Positions 1 through 10,237 are shown, counted from the stretch's first letter. The stretch is 64,000 nt of DNA from Stenotrophomonas sp. VV52 (GCF_002893095.1 NZ_PKQQ01000008.1:1-64000); one strand, 5' to 3'. The notes: a model not told the origin generated them from the letters alone. Translations and numbers: made by a program.

Positions 1-517
1 GCGCTTCCTGCCGGGCAGCGTGCAGCATGCGTTGAACATGGAACCGCAGATCGCGGCGTGGGCCGAGCGCTTCGCGCGCAAGAATAGCGCGCTGTTCCTC
101 GGCCGTGGCCTGCATTACCCGATCGCACTGGAAGGCGCGCTCAAGCTCAAGGAAATCACCTACATCCATGCCGAAGCCTACCCGGCCGGCGAACTGAAGC
201 ACGGCCCGCTGGCGCTGGTGGACGAAGACATGCCGGTGGTGGTGATCGCGCCCAACGACAGCCTGCTGGAGAAGGTGAAGTCCAATATGGAGGAAGTGCG
301 AGCACGCGGGGGCGAGCTGTTCGTGTTCGCCGACCAGGACAGCCACTTCGTAGAGTCGGAGGGCGTGCATGTCATACGCACACCCCGCCACGTGGGTGCG
401 CTGAGTGCGGTCGTTCACACCATCCCGGTGCAGCTGCTGGCGTATCACACCGCGCTGGCGCGTGGGACGGATGTCGACAAGCCTCGTAACCTTGCCAAAA
501 GCGTTACGGTGGAATGA
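1..517 (+). CDS. glmS: Glutamine-fructose-6-phosphate aminotransferase, C-terminal part
   Basis: This is the last 171 or so codons of GlmS, entering from the left edge and read in the frame that begins at base 2. GlmS makes glucosamine-6-phosphate from fructose-6-phosphate and glutamine, the first step toward UDP-GlcNAc for peptidoglycan and lipopolysaccharide. The visible part is the second SIS (sugar isomerase) domain, with the [19 protein letters not shown] block, the [13 protein letters not shown] block and the family's C-terminal [13 protein letters not shown]. The N-terminal glutaminase domain lies outside the window. The ending is intact and is followed at once by a strong terminator. 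Identity is clear from the conserved C-terminus. Confidence 0.96.
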   Translation, partial: RFLPGSVQHALNMEPQIAAWAERFARKNSALFLGRGLHYPIALEGALKLKEITYIHAEAYPAGELKHGPLALVDEDMPVVVIAPNDSLLEKVKSNMEEVRARGGELFVFADQDSHFVESEGVHVIRTPRHVGALSAVVHTIPVQLLAYHTALARGTDVDKPRNLAKSVTVE

Positions 518-522
518 AAGGA

Positions 523-551
523 GGGCCGGTCAATGACCGGCCCTTCTTCTT
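523..551. terminator. Bidirectional rho-independent terminator between glmS and xanB
   Basis: GGGCCGGTCA at 523-532 and TGACCGGCCC at 534-543 form a perfect inverted repeat, followed on the plus strand by a T-rich run (TTCTTCTTT). It fills the gap between the convergent glmS and xanB stop codons and can serve both. Confidence 0.85.
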
Positions 552-1955
552 TCAGCTCCGCCCGTACGTATCCTCAAACCGCACGATGTCATCCTCGCCC
601 AGGTAACTGCCGGACTGCACCTCGATGAGCTCCAGCGGAAGCTTGCCCGGGTTGCGCAGCCGGTGGGTCACGCCCAGCGGAATGTAGGTGCTCTGGTTTT
701 CACCCAGCAGGATTACCTCATCACCGCGCGTAACTTCGGCGGTTCCGCTCACCACCACCCAGTGCTCGGCGCGGTGATGGTGCATCTGCAGGCTGAGCGT
801 ACCGCCGGGTTTCACCGTGATCCGCTTGACCTGGAAGCGCTCGCCATTGTCGATGGAGTCATAGGCGCCCCACGGGCGATACACCTTGCGGTGCCAGGTG
901 GCTTCGGGGCGCGAATCGGCCTTGAGCTGGGCCACCACCTGCTTTATCTCCTGCATGCGGTCGCTGCGGCCGACCATCACCGCGTCATCGGTCTCGACCA
1001 CGATCACATCGTCCAGCCCGACCAGCGCGATCAGGCGCTCGCCGTAGGCATAGGTATTGCGGCAGTCGATGGCGATCACGTCGCCGTGGTGTGCATTGCC
1101 ATCCGCATCCTGTGCCGACACGTCGCGCAGCGCGGTCCAGGAGCCCACATCGTTCCAGCCGGCATCCAGCGGCACCACCACGGCGTCGTTGGTCTTCTCC
1201 ATCACCGCGTAGTCGATGGAGTCGGCCGGCACCGCCGCAAATGCGTCCTTGTCCAGGCGGGTGAAGTCGGTATCGCGGCGCGCCAGCTGCCAGGCATTGC
1301 GACTGGCAGCCAGCATCTCCGGATGCAGGCGCTCCAGCTCGGCCAGGTAGCGTGAGGCCTTGAAGAGGAACATGCCGCTGTTCCAGAAGTACTCGCCAGA
1401 CTGGACGTACTGAAGGGCGGTATCCGCATCCGGCTTCTCGACGAAGCGGTCCACCGCACGGACGGCACCGCCCGACGAGGCCTTGATGTAGCCATAGCCG
1501 GTTTCCGGCCCGGTCGGCACGATACCGAAAGTGACCAGCTTGCCCTCGCGCGCGGCCGGCAGTGCACTGAGAACCGCAGCCCGGAAGGCTTCCTCATCGG
1601 CGATCACATGGTCCGACGGCAAAACCAGCAACACAGGGTCGCCTTCCTCCAGCGTGGCTTCCAGCGCGGCCACCGCAATGGCCGGTGCGGTATTGCGCCC
1701 GACCGGCTCCAGCAGGATGGCCTGTGGCTGCACATCCAGCTGCTGCAGCTGCTCGGCGGCCACGAAGCGATGCTCCTCGTTGGCCACCACCAGCGGCGGT
1801 CGGCCCGCAATGGGTGCCACGCGTTCCCAGGTGGCCTGCAGCATGGTCTGCTCGCCGGCCAGTGCGAGGAACTGCTTCGGATAGGCCTCGCGCGACAGCG
1901 GCCAAAGGCGCGTGCCGGAGCCGCCAGACAGGATCACCGGAAGAATGTCGTTCAT
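552..1955 (-). CDS. xanB: Mannose-1-phosphate guanylyltransferase / mannose-6-phosphate isomerase
   Basis: This is a 467-residue bifunctional type II PMI/GMP that interconverts fructose-6-P and mannose-6-P and makes GDP-mannose from mannose-1-P and GTP. The nucleotidyltransferase signature [12 protein letters not shown] followed by YPKQFL is at residues 11-30. The C-terminal cupin-like isomerase domain carries the metal-binding [10 protein letters not shown] at about 390-399. The length fits the family. It lies 11 bases after xanA on the same strand, so the two are probably one transcript. With XanA, which forms mannose-1-P, it supplies GDP-mannose for xanthan-like exopolysaccharide and LPS. 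The start is preceded by a GAGG about ten bases upstream. Confidence 0.96.
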   Translation of the reverse strand: MNDILPVILSGGSGTRLWPLSREAYPKQFLALAGEQTMLQATWERVAPIAGRPPLVVANEEHRFVAAEQLQQLDVQPQAILLEPVGRNTAPAIAVAALEATLEEGDPVLLVLPSDHVIADEEAFRAAVLSALPAAREGKLVTFGIVPTGPETGYGYIKASSGGAVRAVDRFVEKPDADTALQYVQSGEYFWNSGMFLFKASRYLAELERLHPEMLAASRNAWQLARRDTDFTRLDKDAFAAVPADSIDYAVMEKTNDAVVVPLDAGWNDVGSWTALRDVSAQDADGNAHHGDVIAIDCRNTYAYGERLIALVGLDDVIVVETDDAVMVGRSDRMQEIKQVVAQLKADSRPEATWHRKVYRPWGAYDSIDNGERFQVKRITVKPGGTLSLQMHHHRAEHWVVVSGTAEVTRGDEVILLGENQSTYIPLGVTHRLRNPGKLPLELIEVQSGSYLGEDDIVRFEDTYGRS

Positions 1956-1966
1956 CGGACTACGCC

Positions 1967-3316
1967 TCAGGATGCCTTGAGCAACTGGGAGATTTCGTCG
2001 GTGCGCTGCTGCAGCAGGGCGGCATCACCTCGCGCTTCCACGTTCAGGCGAAGCAGCGGCTCGGTATTGGAGCTGCGCAGGTTGAAGCGCCACTCACCAA
2101 AGTCGGCGCTGATGCCATCGGTGTGGTCCAGCGTGGGCCCGTGCGAAGCGAAATGCTCCATCACCCGTGCCACCGCCAGCTTGGCGTCGCTGACCTTGAA
2201 GTTGATTTCGCCGCTGCACGGGAACTTCTGCATACGCTCTTCGACCAGCTCGGCCAGCGAAAGGCCGGATTCGGAGACCAGCGCCGCGATCAGCAGCCAC
2301 GGAATCATGCCCGAGTCGGCGTAGGCGAACTCGCGGAAGTAATGGTGCGCGCTCATTTCACCGCCATACACGGCATCTTCGTCGCGCATCTTTTCCTTGA
2401 TGAAGGCATGCCCGCTCTTGCACAGCACCGCCTGGCCACCGGCCTCTTCGACCATTTCCACGGTGTTCCAGAGCAGGCGCGGGTCGTGCACGATCTTGCC
2501 GCCCGGCTGCCGCGCCAGGATCGCCTTGGCCAGCAGGCCGACCAGGTAGTAGCCCTCGATGAAGCGGCCGGTATGGTCGAAGAAGAAGCAGCGGTCGAAG
2601 TCGCCGTCCCACGCGATCCCGAAGTCCGCACCGTTCTCAAGCACCGCCTTCGCGGTGAGCTCGCGGTTCTCGACCAGCAGCGGGTTCGGAATGCCGTTCG
2701 GGAAGCTGCCATCCGGCTCGTGCGCGATGCGGACGAACTCGAACGGGAGGTGGGGCGCCAGCAGGTCCACGATGGCACCCGCGCCGCCGTTGCCGGCGTT
2801 GACCACCAGCTTGAGCGGCTTGAGCGCGGTGCGCTCTACGTAGCTCAGCAGGTGCTCGATGTATGCGGACTTGTCGGGGTGCGACTGAATGCCGGCCTTG
2901 GGTTCAGCTGCAGGCGCGGTATCAGCCTCGACAGCGTCGGAGATGGCGAACAGACCAGTGTCCGAGCTGATTGGGCGGGCCTGCTCCTTGACCAGCTTCA
3001 TGCCGTTGTAGTCCATCGGGTTGTGGCTGGCGGTGACCATCACCCCGCCGGCGGCCTTCAGGTGGTCCACCTGGAAGTAGACCTCCTCGGTGCCGCACAG
3101 CCCGATGTCCAGTACCTCGCGCCCGGCGCCGCGCAGGCCCGCGGCCAACGCGTCCTGCAGGCCAGGGCTGGTCAGGCGTACGTCGTGGCCGACGACGACG
3201 GTGCCCGGCGCCAGTTGGGCCGCCAAGGCCACGCCGATCCGGCGCGCCATGTCTTCGTTCAGCTCGTCCGGCACGCGGCCGCGGATGTCGTATGCCTTGA
3301 ATGCGGGGAGGGTCAT
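1967..3316 (-). CDS. xanA: Phosphomannomutase / phosphoglucomutase
   Basis: This is a 449-residue alpha-D-phosphohexomutase that interconverts the 1- and 6-phosphates of mannose and glucose. It shows the phosphoserine loop VTASHNP (serine 97), the magnesium loop WDGDFDR (Asp237, 239, 241), the sugar-binding [10 protein letters not shown] (about 318-327) and the C-terminal phosphate-binding [11 protein letters not shown] place the start at the ATG at 3316 because AAAGGA lies six bases upstream; the reading frame stays open to a TTG at 3331, but that start would overlap the ribosome-binding site. It is the first gene of the xanA-xanB pair and is divergent from the CoA-transferase genes. Confidence 0.95.
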   Translation of the reverse strand: MTLPAFKAYDIRGRVPDELNEDMARRIGVALAAQLAPGTVVVGHDVRLTSPGLQDALAAGLRGAGREVLDIGLCGTEEVYFQVDHLKAAGGVMVTASHNPMDYNGMKLVKEQARPISSDTGLFAISDAVEADTAPAAEPKAGIQSHPDKSAYIEHLLSYVERTALKPLKLVVNAGNGGAGAIVDLLAPHLPFEFVRIAHEPDGSFPNGIPNPLLVENRELTAKAVLENGADFGIAWDGDFDRCFFFDHTGRFIEGYYLVGLLAKAILARQPGGKIVHDPRLLWNTVEMVEEAGGQAVLCKSGHAFIKEKMRDEDAVYGGEMSAHHYFREFAYADSGMIPWLLIAALVSESGLSLAELVEERMQKFPCSGEINFKVSDAKLAVARVMEHFASHGPTLDHTDGISADFGEWRFNLRSSNTEPLLRLNVEARGDAALLQQRTDEISQLLKAS

Positions 3317-3420
3317 CGGGTGTCCTTTCAAAGTCAGTAGGCGAGTTTAGCTGGTGCCGTGTATGGGAAGCGTTTTCAGCCCGAACTCTCCGTTTAGCCG
3401 GGGCTACCCCTGCCAATGGC

Positions 3421-3426
3421 TACAAT
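3421..3426 (+). promoter_or_regulatory. Candidate -10 element for scoAB
   Basis: TACAAT lies 31 bases before the ATG of the CoA-transferase A gene in the xanA/scoA divergent spacer. The same hexamer also occurs upstream of lptF and purL. No good -35 hexamer was seen, so this rests on the -10 match and the position. Confidence 0.35.
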
Positions 3427-3457
3427 GGCGGCTTACATCAACGAGGTGAGGGCGTAG

Positions 3458-4189
3458 ATGAGCAAGTCCCCAGACAACGGCCGGCGCGGCAAGCGCTACG
3501 CCAGTGCCGCCGAGGCGCTGCAGGGCGCGGTGGCCGACGGCCAGACCCTGGCGGTCGGCGGTTTCGGCCTGTGCGGCATTCCCGAAGCGCTGATCGCCGC
3601 GCTTCGCGACACCGGGGTGAAGGGCCTGACGGTGATTTCCAACAACGCCGGCGTGGACGGATTCGGCCTGGGCCAGTTGCTGGAAACGCGCCAGATCAGC
3701 AAGATGATTTCGTCCTACGTGGGCGAGAACAAGGAGTTCGAGCGCCAGTACCTGGCCGGTGAACTGCAGTTGGAGTTCAACCCGCAGGGCACCCTGGCCG
3801 AGCGCCTGCGCGCCGGCGGTGCGGGCATCCCGGCGTTCTTTACCGCCACCGGCTACGGCACGGTGGTGGCCGAGGGCAAGGAAACCCGCGAGTTCGACGG
3901 CAAGCACTATGTGATGGAAACCGCGCTGCGCGCCGACGTGGCGCTGGTCAAGGCGTGGAAGGCCGACGAGGCCGGCAACCTGGTGTTCCGCAAGACCGCC
4001 CGCAACTTCAACCCGGCCTGCGCCATGGCCGGCAAGCTGTGCGTGGTGGAAGTGGAAGAGGTGGTGCCGATGGGCAGCATCGACCCGGACCAGGTGCACC
4101 TGCCGGGCATCTACGTGCACCGCATCGTGCACAACCCGACTCCCGAAAAACGCATCGAACAGCGCACCGTGCGTGCGGAGGGCAACTGA
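3458..4189 (+). CDS. scoA: 3-oxoacid CoA-transferase subunit A
   Basis: This is a 243-residue alpha subunit of a family I CoA-transferase, which together with subunit B moves CoA between succinyl-CoA and a 3-oxoacid such as acetoacetate. It has the glycine-rich [13 protein letters not shown] near residue 30 and the typical ISNNAG and ATGYGT segments. Homologues next to xanAB in Xanthomonas are called lpsI/lpsJ because they lie in the LPS region, but the family is one of ketone-body and fatty-acid metabolism. A GAGG-type ribosome-binding site precedes the ATG. One base separates its stop codon from subunit B, which indicates translational coupling. Confidence 0.93.
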   Translation: MSKSPDNGRRGKRYASAAEALQGAVADGQTLAVGGFGLCGIPEALIAALRDTGVKGLTVISNNAGVDGFGLGQLLETRQISKMISSYVGENKEFERQYLAGELQLEFNPQGTLAERLRAGGAGIPAFFTATGYGTVVAEGKETREFDGKHYVMETALRADVALVKAWKADEAGNLVFRKTARNFNPACAMAGKLCVVEVEEVVPMGSIDPDQVHLPGIYVHRIVHNPTPEKRIEQRTVRAEGN

Positions 4190-4190
4190 G

Positions 4191-4817
4191 ATGGCATGGA
4201 CCCGCGATGAAATGGCGCAGCGCGCCGCCCGCGAACTCACCGACGGCGCCTATGTGAACCTGGGTATCGGCCTGCCGACCCTGGTGGCCAACCACATTCC
4301 CGAAGGCGTGGACGTGTGGCTGCAGTCGGAAAATGGCCTGCTCGGGATCGGCCCGTTCCCGACCGAAGCGGAAGTGGACGCCGACCTTATCAACGCCGGC
4401 AAGCAGACCGTGACCGCGCGTGCCGGTGCCAGCTACTTCGGCAGCCACGACAGCTTCGCGATGATCCGCGGTGGCCACGTCAACCTGGCGATCCTCGGTG
4501 CCATGCAGGTCACCGACAAGGGCGACCTGGCGAACTGGATGGTGCCCGGCAAAATGGTCAAGGGCATGGGCGGCGCCATGGACCTGGTGGCCGGCGTGCA
4601 GCGCGTAGTGGTGCTGATGGAGCACACCGCAAAAAACGGCGAGCACAAGATCCTGCCCGAATGCACGCTTCCGCTGACCGGCGTGGGCGTGGTCGACCGC
4701 ATCATCACCGACCTGGCCGTGTTCGACGTTACCGATGCTGGCCTGAAGTTGGTCGAGGCCGCACCCGGCGTAAGCGATGAAGAACTGAAGGAAAAGACCG
4801 GGGTCAGCTTCAGCTGA
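4191..4817 (+). CDS. scoB: 3-oxoacid CoA-transferase subunit B
   Basis: This is the 208-residue beta subunit and partner of scoA. It carries the catalytic signature [10 protein letters not shown] with the thioester-forming glutamate at about residue 47, and the family block [19 protein letters not shown]. The start is the ATG at 4191, with GGAGGG about ten bases upstream; a GTG at 4173 inside scoA is less likely. Its last codons and stop form one arm of a strong hairpin (4801-4820). It converges with the WbsX-RgpF gene, whose stop codon lies about 40 bases away. Confidence 0.93.
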   Translation: MAWTRDEMAQRAARELTDGAYVNLGIGLPTLVANHIPEGVDVWLQSENGLLGIGPFPTEAEVDADLINAGKQTVTARAGASYFGSHDSFAMIRGGHVNLAILGAMQVTDKGDLANWMVPGKMVKGMGGAMDLVAGVQRVVVLMEHTAKNGEHKILPECTLPLTGVGVVDRIITDLAVFDVTDAGLKLVEAAPGVSDEELKEKTGVSFS

Positions 4818-4858
4818 CCCGGGGTAACGGCGGTCCGCATACCTTGCCGGTGTGCGGA
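4801..4858. terminator. Two hairpins at the scoB / polysaccharide-gene convergence
   Basis: GGGTCAGCT at 4801-4809 and AGCTGACCC at 4812-4820 form a nine-pair stem that includes the scoB stop codon. A second stem pairs TCCGCATACC (4834-4843) with GGTGTGCGGA (4849-4858), with one wobble pair, directly at the stop of the opposing gene. Neither has a long T tract, so they are candidate terminators or 3'-end stabilisers. Confidence 0.45.
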
Positions 4859-6907
4859 TCAGCCGCGCTTTGCATAGGCGTAGGTTGAGCCGGTCTCTGC
4901 AACGCCCAGCGTTGCCAGTGTGTAGCCGGCGTCTTCGCAGACGGCGCCCAGCGCACGTTCCAGTACGTGCGCCAAGGTGCCATCGATCTGGCCCGCTTCA
5001 GGCTCGAACGCGCTGGGCGGCAGATGCGCGTCCAGCAACGGGCGCAGGGCCGCCAAACGCACCCAGAACATGCTGCCAGCACTGAACCGCGCGTCCAACA
5101 GGTCGGCGTGCAGCCCCAGTCGAACCTGCAGGCGCTGCAGCGCTTCTGCATTGGCGCCGACGTAGTCGCGCACCGCCAGCAGGTGTCCGGCCGGAGCGAG
5201 CAGGCCCAAGGTGGCATCCTGCGCGAACCGCTCCACAGCCTGTGCGCCGCGTCCGTCGTCCAGCAGGTGCTGCAGCAACTCCTGGCGCCATTGCGCGCCC
5301 TGCTGCATATGGGTGGAGCGCTTGGTATGCAGTTTCAGCACCACGTCTTCGCCCTGATCAAGCAGCAGGTTGGCAACATGAAGGAAGGGAAGGATGTCGC
5401 GACCGTGGTTGGCGAAGGTCAGGATCTCGCCAGCAAGGTCGGAGGCGTGCAGCAGGGCCTCAACGCGCTCGCGGTGTTCGGCGGCAGTGGTGATGACGAG
5501 TCGGTGTTCCAGCGCACTCTGCCGCAGGTGGGAGAGCAGCTCGGCCAGTTCTTCCAGATACCAGGCATGGATCACCACGCACGGGCGTGCCGGCTTGGCA
5601 GTGGTCGGCACCCGCAATGCCTGACGCGTTGCCTCGAGGTAGCCGTGGCCCAGCCGCAGGTCGGGCTCGAGCACAGCGCCTTCGGCCCACTCGTTCCACG
5701 CGTTGATGAAGACGAGCTTCTGCGCAGGCGCCACCGGTGCCAGGCGCTCGTGGATGGTCTTGGACAGCCAGTCCCGATACCCACGCGGTGAAGCATGCAG
5801 GTACACGCGGCCGCGCCCGGAGCGGCGTGCCTCGTTGTCCCAGCCGGGGTTCACACCGGGGTAGAGCGGGTAGTCCGGCAATGCACGCGCGCCGATCTCG
5901 CCGGCCAGCTCGCGCCAATCGCGCACGTCGCCCTGGAACTCCGGATTGATCAGGTACTGCTCGGCCGTTAGTGAACGCGGGTTGCTCATGTTGGGTGGGA
6001 ACTCCACCGCCGCATCGAAATCGATTTCGCGCGGATCCGGGCGCTCGAAACCCTGCACGTAAGCCAGATGGATCTCGCCAATGTCGTTATCGCGGCACCA
6101 CTGGCGCCAGCGCTGCGCGGTGCCGCGCGCGTCGGGAAGCAGATGGGGACGGTACACCAGCAGCATCGGCTTGCCGTCCACTTTCAGGGCACGGCGGTCA
6201 CGCAGGTAATCCGCTACGTGGGCGATGAAGGCCAGATCGTCTTCGGCGCTGTGCTGCTGGCCGATCAGGATGTCTTCGCTGCGCCCGTCCCAGCGACGCG
6301 CCCAGTTCTCGTTGGCCCAGCACAGGCAGAACGGCATCTCGATACTGTCATCGGCCAGCCACTGGCGTAGCGGAGATTCCAGCAACGTCGTGCCGCTGAA
6401 CCAGTAGTAATAGAAACAGAAGGCGCCGATGCCGTATTCCCGCGCCAGGGTGGCCTGCTCGCGCATGATCTGCGGGTTACGCAGGTCATAGAAGCCCAGG
6501 TCGGCCGGCAGCCGGGGCTGCACATGGCCTTCGAACTGGGGCAGGGCGCGAGTGACGTTCCGCCATTCGGTGAAGCCCTTGCCCCACCAGGCATCGTTCT
6601 GCTCGATGGGGTGGAACTGCGGCAGGTAGAACGCCACCAGGGTGGCTGGCAGCGTGTCTGGCAGGGCTCCGGCGCGATACGGTGAATGGCCGATGGCGGG
6701 CTCGTCGGCGCGCACCAGCGGGCGACGCGCGCTGTCGCCTGTGGAGCCTACTCGCCCGCGAGGCGGTGGTGGCACCCAGTCGCCGTGGCGGTCCAGGAAG
6801 CGCGCCCGTAGCCGATCGCGCTGCCCGTCGGGCAGGGGGAGTGCCCGGAAGCCTGTTCGCAGCACCAGGTAGACCGCCGAACGCAGGCGTGCCCTGAGGG
6901 TGGTCAT
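4859..6907 (-). CDS. WbsX-type glycosyl enzyme fused to a rhamnan-synthesis F domain
   Basis: This is a two-domain protein of 682 residues if started at the ATG at 6907. Residues about 85-440 match the WbsX / glycoside hydrolase 99-like family found in O-antigen and capsule loci (VAFYLPQFHPIEQNDAWWGK, then GFTEWRNV and an acid-rich barrel ending in FINAWNEWAEG). Residues about 465-680 match RgpF, the rhamnan synthesis F family, with the KLHTKRSTHM and GSMFWVRLAALRP segments. No signal peptide is evident, so cytoplasmic action in polysaccharide assembly is likely; the exact linkage cannot be told. The frame extends to 7006, but that extension is Cys-rich and unlike the family. It follows a second RgpF-type gene on the same strand and is probably cotranscribed with it. 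Confidence 0.85.
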   Translation of the reverse strand: MTTLRARLRSAVYLVLRTGFRALPLPDGQRDRLRARFLDRHGDWVPPPPRGRVGSTGDSARRPLVRADEPAIGHSPYRAGALPDTLPATLVAFYLPQFHPIEQNDAWWGKGFTEWRNVTRALPQFEGHVQPRLPADLGFYDLRNPQIMREQATLAREYGIGAFCFYYYWFSGTTLLESPLRQWLADDSIEMPFCLCWANENWARRWDGRSEDILIGQQHSAEDDLAFIAHVADYLRDRRALKVDGKPMLLVYRPHLLPDARGTAQRWRQWCRDNDIGEIHLAYVQGFERPDPREIDFDAAVEFPPNMSNPRSLTAEQYLINPEFQGDVRDWRELAGEIGARALPDYPLYPGVNPGWDNEARRSGRGRVYLHASPRGYRDWLSKTIHERLAPVAPAQKLVFINAWNEWAEGAVLEPDLRLGHGYLEATRQALRVPTTAKPARPCVVIHAWYLEELAELLSHLRQSALEHRLVITTAAEHRERVEALLHASDLAGEILTFANHGRDILPFLHVANLLLDQGEDVVLKLHTKRSTHMQQGAQWRQELLQHLLDDGRGAQAVERFAQDATLGLLAPAGHLLAVRDYVGANAEALQRLQVRLGLHADLLDARFSAGSMFWVRLAALRPLLDAHLPPSAFEPEAGQIDGTLAHVLERALGAVCEDAGYTLATLGVAETGSTYAYAKRG

Positions 6908-7113
6908 GAACGGCAGACCCCGGTCAGAACAGGCGCAGCAGCAGGCATGGAGGTTCCGGCGTGTCGTTAATAGCCCCATTCTCGGGGTTTGAACGAACGG
7001 CGGCAACCGGGGGTAGTCGTGTCAGACGCGAGGGCGCATCGGGGCCTCCGAAGGCATCATCGGCTTATCTGGTAGTAGCGCTGCCGCTCAGTGCGGCGAT
7101 TCGGTGGGAGGAC

Positions 7114-9945
7114 CTAGCGAGGAGGCCGTGCGGAAACCGAGCCGCGTCCCGTGTAGGCGTCTTCGGTGTTCAGCTGGGCGAGCGGCGCGTGTGCGTCCCA
7201 TCGACCGCTGGCAATACTGTGCAGTGGAATCTGCACGCCCGAGGGATCGAGCTTTAACCAAGCGATGTCTTCGCCAAGCGCAGCGCAGGCATCGTCGACG
7301 AAGTCCAAAGCACCTGCATGGATGCTCGCCAGGACCTCGGTGCCATCGGCAGACAGCTCGACGGGACCGAATCGTGGCTGCGGGTGGAGGCTGTCTTCGC
7401 AGGAAAACCCATTGAACTGCCCCTGTGGGGCCGCCAGAAGCGCCTCCAGCAACAGGTCATTGTCCAGGATGCTTGAGTCGGGCTCGCCCTCGGTGTCCCG
7501 CCCATCGGCGTATCGCGCATGGGCCCAGCCGCTGTCGCACACTGCTCGCGCACCGCTTCTCAGAGCCATGTAGTACCCGCCCTGATTTGCCTCCAGTACC
7601 CGGGCGAGGTTCCGCTGGATGCTGCCTGCGTAGCCGATGTCCACAAGCATTGCGGTGGCATCGCCCACGCTGGCGCGGTGATACATCCTATAAGCCTTGC
7701 GCTGCTGGCTTGCAAGCTTCATCAGTTCCGGCAGCGCAGGCAATAGCCAATGCGCCGCTTCGTCGGACATCTCCGGCAGAAACACATCCTGCTCCATGTG
7801 CTCTGGTGCATGGGCCCGCACGACACTCTCCGCCTCATCGCCCAATCGGGCCTGTAGCAGTGCGCTGAACGTTCCATTGAACGTCCCCTGGACTACCCGC
7901 GCGAGATCCTGTTCGTCGAACAGTGAAGGGAGCAACGTGGCGCGACGTGAGGCAAGGAAGTAGCGGCCCGACAGGGCCTTTGCAGGTGCGTGGTACGCCT
8001 GCAGGCGAACAAAGGCGTCCTGCAGCAGGTATCCTTCACGGCTCAGGAAGAGCAGGGTCTCGACCCCCCTGTCACACGCTACATCGATGGCAGCGAGCAG
8101 GAAGTCCAGCACCAGTGGGCCCAGTACCGCGTAGCCCAGTGTCGCGGCATCGAGTGTGGGTGCGCCTGTCAGCCGCCGAGGCGTTGTATCGGCGATCGCT
8201 GTAAACCGGTTGGCAAGCAGTCCGCGCCAGAGCTGCTCCGGCCATGGCGCATGCGCGCCCTGCGGATGCCGCAGCACCCGCAGCCCGGGCACTATGTCGA
8301 ACAAGGCCGAAGGCCGCAGTATGTGCATCGGCGTGAGCAACCCTGCCTGCTGCGGCAACTGGACATCGGAATGCTCGTTGTCTCCAACGTGCAGCCAGCG
8401 CCCGTCCGAACATCCAACTTCGCGCGCGATCTGCTTCCATGTGCCGAGTCTGTCCTTGCGCAGGCCTGTCTCACACGAAATCCGCCAGTGTCCGATGTCG
8501 CGCACCACGGCTGAAGGAAGCACTACCTGCATGTCGCTGCGCGAAAGGTACATGTCTGAAAATGCGGATAGCGGCTGAATGCCAAGGCGCCGCAGTGCCG
8601 TCAGAACGCCTGTGCGGGGCTGCAGCAGGGCCTGCTCATGCGCGCGCTCCAGCTCTGCGAGCGAAGCGGCGTCCAGATCAGGGTGTGCAATCCGTTGTGC
8701 CAGCAGATCATGAATCTCCGCGAGTGTCGGATCGCGAGCCAGTCGTACCCGCAGCGCCGCTTCGGCATCGTCGCGATGTTCGGCGAATTGCTCAATACCG
8801 AAGCGTCGGTGCAGTCGCCATGCGAGGTGATCGCGCGCTGAGTTCGGCGTCAGGAAAGCGCGGGTGACCAGGGTGTCGAACACGTCCACGGTTACCCGCT
8901 CCGCCTCCAGCGACGCCATCTGCAACCGTTCGAACACATTGAACTCCAGGGCTGAAGCTGCGTTGCGCTCCCCCTCTACAGGGAGCGCCATGCGGCCATC
9001 TACTGGAAGGATGCCCAAGCGGTAACCCTGGTGACGCGTAACGATCCCCAGCAGACGTTCGACTGCATGGTGCAACGTGCCGTCAATCTGGCCAAGCTCG
9101 GGTGGAAATTCCTCCAGCCGCAATCGCAGGTGATAAAGCGGCCGTAGCGCAGGCACGCGTGCCCAGAACATGGAGCCCGCAGGAAAGTCGATGTAGCGCT
9201 GCCGATCAATCGCGATGCCCATGCGATTGGCGAGCGCCTGGCAGACATCGGCATTGCTGAGAAGGGTGTGACCCCACAATGGAACGCCCGCGTAACTCTC
9301 CGGGTAGACCATGCCCAGCTCCAGGTCGGCCTGGAACATGCCGAGGATCCACGCCAGGCGCTCAGGTGAACCGAACAGGCTTTGGATCAGATAGCGTCGC
9401 CATTCATCCTGCTCGCGGCCGGTATAGAACGATTTCTTGGTATGGATGTGCCCAACCATGTCCAGGGCGAGGATCTCGTCATGGAACGTAACCAACAGCG
9501 GGGCGATATCGCGTCCGCGGTTCTCGACGCGTTTCACAACCAGCCCGGAGAGGTTCGGCAGGGCGGCAAATCTCCGCCGCGCCTGTTCCTCGGCCTCCGC
9601 ATCCACCACCGACACAAGGAGGGCATACGGCACCGGCAGCAGGGACAATGCTGCCGCGAATTCCTCAATCAGGTCGGGGTAGTAGACATGCGCCATCACG
9701 CCAACGCGAAGGCTGAAATCCCGTAGGGGGATGGGATCCGGCCGCGTCGGCGCGTCGAATGGCTCGGCTGCAGGAGTGTAAACCTTGCTGGCAGAGCGCA
9801 GGCGGCCAATGAGGCCGACCAGGCCCATGGCTCGAATGACCTTCAATCCACGCCGGATAACTGACCAGACGCCGACAGCGCCTCCGCCATGCCGGGCAAT
9901 CGAACGATGGGCCGCGCCCACGTAACGGCGAAGGCTCAACGCCAT
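7114..9945 (-). CDS. Rhamnan-synthesis F domain fused to a HAD-like hydrolase
   Basis: This is a large protein of 943 residues from the ATG at 9945, or 960 from a GTG at 9996; the ribosome-binding site does not settle the choice. Residues about 78-315 are an RgpF-type domain (VGVMAHVYYPDLI, HIHTKKSF, GSMFWARVPALRPLY). Residues about 350-545 resemble a HAD-superfamily phosphatase: motif I DVFDTLVTR with its first Asp at 354, and a late GDNEHSD (about 521-527). The last 390 residues, including LLFLSREGYLLQDAF, commonly follow such HAD domains in surface polysaccharide proteins, but I cannot assign a function to them. It is the upstream partner of the WbsX-RgpF gene. Codon choice looks less biased than in neighbouring housekeeping genes, which would fit horizontal origin; this is an impression and was not measured. 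Confidence 0.82.
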   Translation of the reverse strand: MALSLRRYVGAAHRSIARHGGGAVGVWSVIRRGLKVIRAMGLVGLIGRLRSASKVYTPAAEPFDAPTRPDPIPLRDFSLRVGVMAHVYYPDLIEEFAAALSLLPVPYALLVSVVDAEAEEQARRRFAALPNLSGLVVKRVENRGRDIAPLLVTFHDEILALDMVGHIHTKKSFYTGREQDEWRRYLIQSLFGSPERLAWILGMFQADLELGMVYPESYAGVPLWGHTLLSNADVCQALANRMGIAIDRQRYIDFPAGSMFWARVPALRPLYHLRLRLEEFPPELGQIDGTLHHAVERLLGIVTRHQGYRLGILPVDGRMALPVEGERNAASALEFNVFERLQMASLEAERVTVDVFDTLVTRAFLTPNSARDHLAWRLHRRFGIEQFAEHRDDAEAALRVRLARDPTLAEIHDLLAQRIAHPDLDAASLAELERAHEQALLQPRTGVLTALRRLGIQPLSAFSDMYLSRSDMQVVLPSAVVRDIGHWRISCETGLRKDRLGTWKQIAREVGCSDGRWLHVGDNEHSDVQLPQQAGLLTPMHILRPSALFDIVPGLRVLRHPQGAHAPWPEQLWRGLLANRFTAIADTTPRRLTGAPTLDAATLGYAVLGPLVLDFLLAAIDVACDRGVETLLFLSREGYLLQDAFVRLQAYHAPAKALSGRYFLASRRATLLPSLFDEQDLARVVQGTFNGTFSALLQARLGDEAESVVRAHAPEHMEQDVFLPEMSDEAAHWLLPALPELMKLASQQRKAYRMYHRASVGDATAMLVDIGYAGSIQRNLARVLEANQGGYYMALRSGARAVCDSGWAHARYADGRDTEGEPDSSILDNDLLLEALLAAPQGQFNGFSCEDSLHPQPRFGPVELSADGTEVLASIHAGALDFVDDACAALGEDIAWLKLDPSGVQIPLHSIASGRWDAHAPLAQLNTEDAYTGRGSVSARPPR

Positions 9946-10181
9946 GCCCTCCAACACCAGACCAAGAGAAGCGCGAGACGGTACCAACAGCGGCACGTTT
10001 CCGGTCGCGCCCTTTCATGCCTGGAGCGAACAATGGATTCGAGGCGGTCGGCCGCGACGGGGCGGAGCGCCTTGTGGGGAAAGGGTGCCGCCATCAGCGG
10101 CTGTGCTGGAGGAGCAGAAATCTCCAAATGAAACCGCGCCGGCTGCGGCGGAGATGCAGGTGACGGTAATGGCACCAACTT

Positions 10182-10214
10182 CGTACTTCCGCGCGCGAAG
10201 GGTGCGGAAGTACG
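10182..10214. repeat. Eleven-base-pair inverted repeat downstream of the symE-like gene
   Basis: CGTACTTCCGC (10182-10192) and GCGGAAGTACG (10204-10214) are perfect inverted arms around an 11-base loop. It lies 3' of the SymE-like gene and could be a transcript-end hairpin or a REP-like element. No T tract follows on either strand. Confidence 0.6.
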
Positions 10215-10237
10215 CCACGCAGACGGCGTCGCCCCAG

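Noticed and set aside
6908..7006. N-terminal extension of the WbsX-RgpF protein
   Set aside because: The extra 33 residues are Cys-rich and unlike the family; the ATG at 6907 gives a normal N-terminus.
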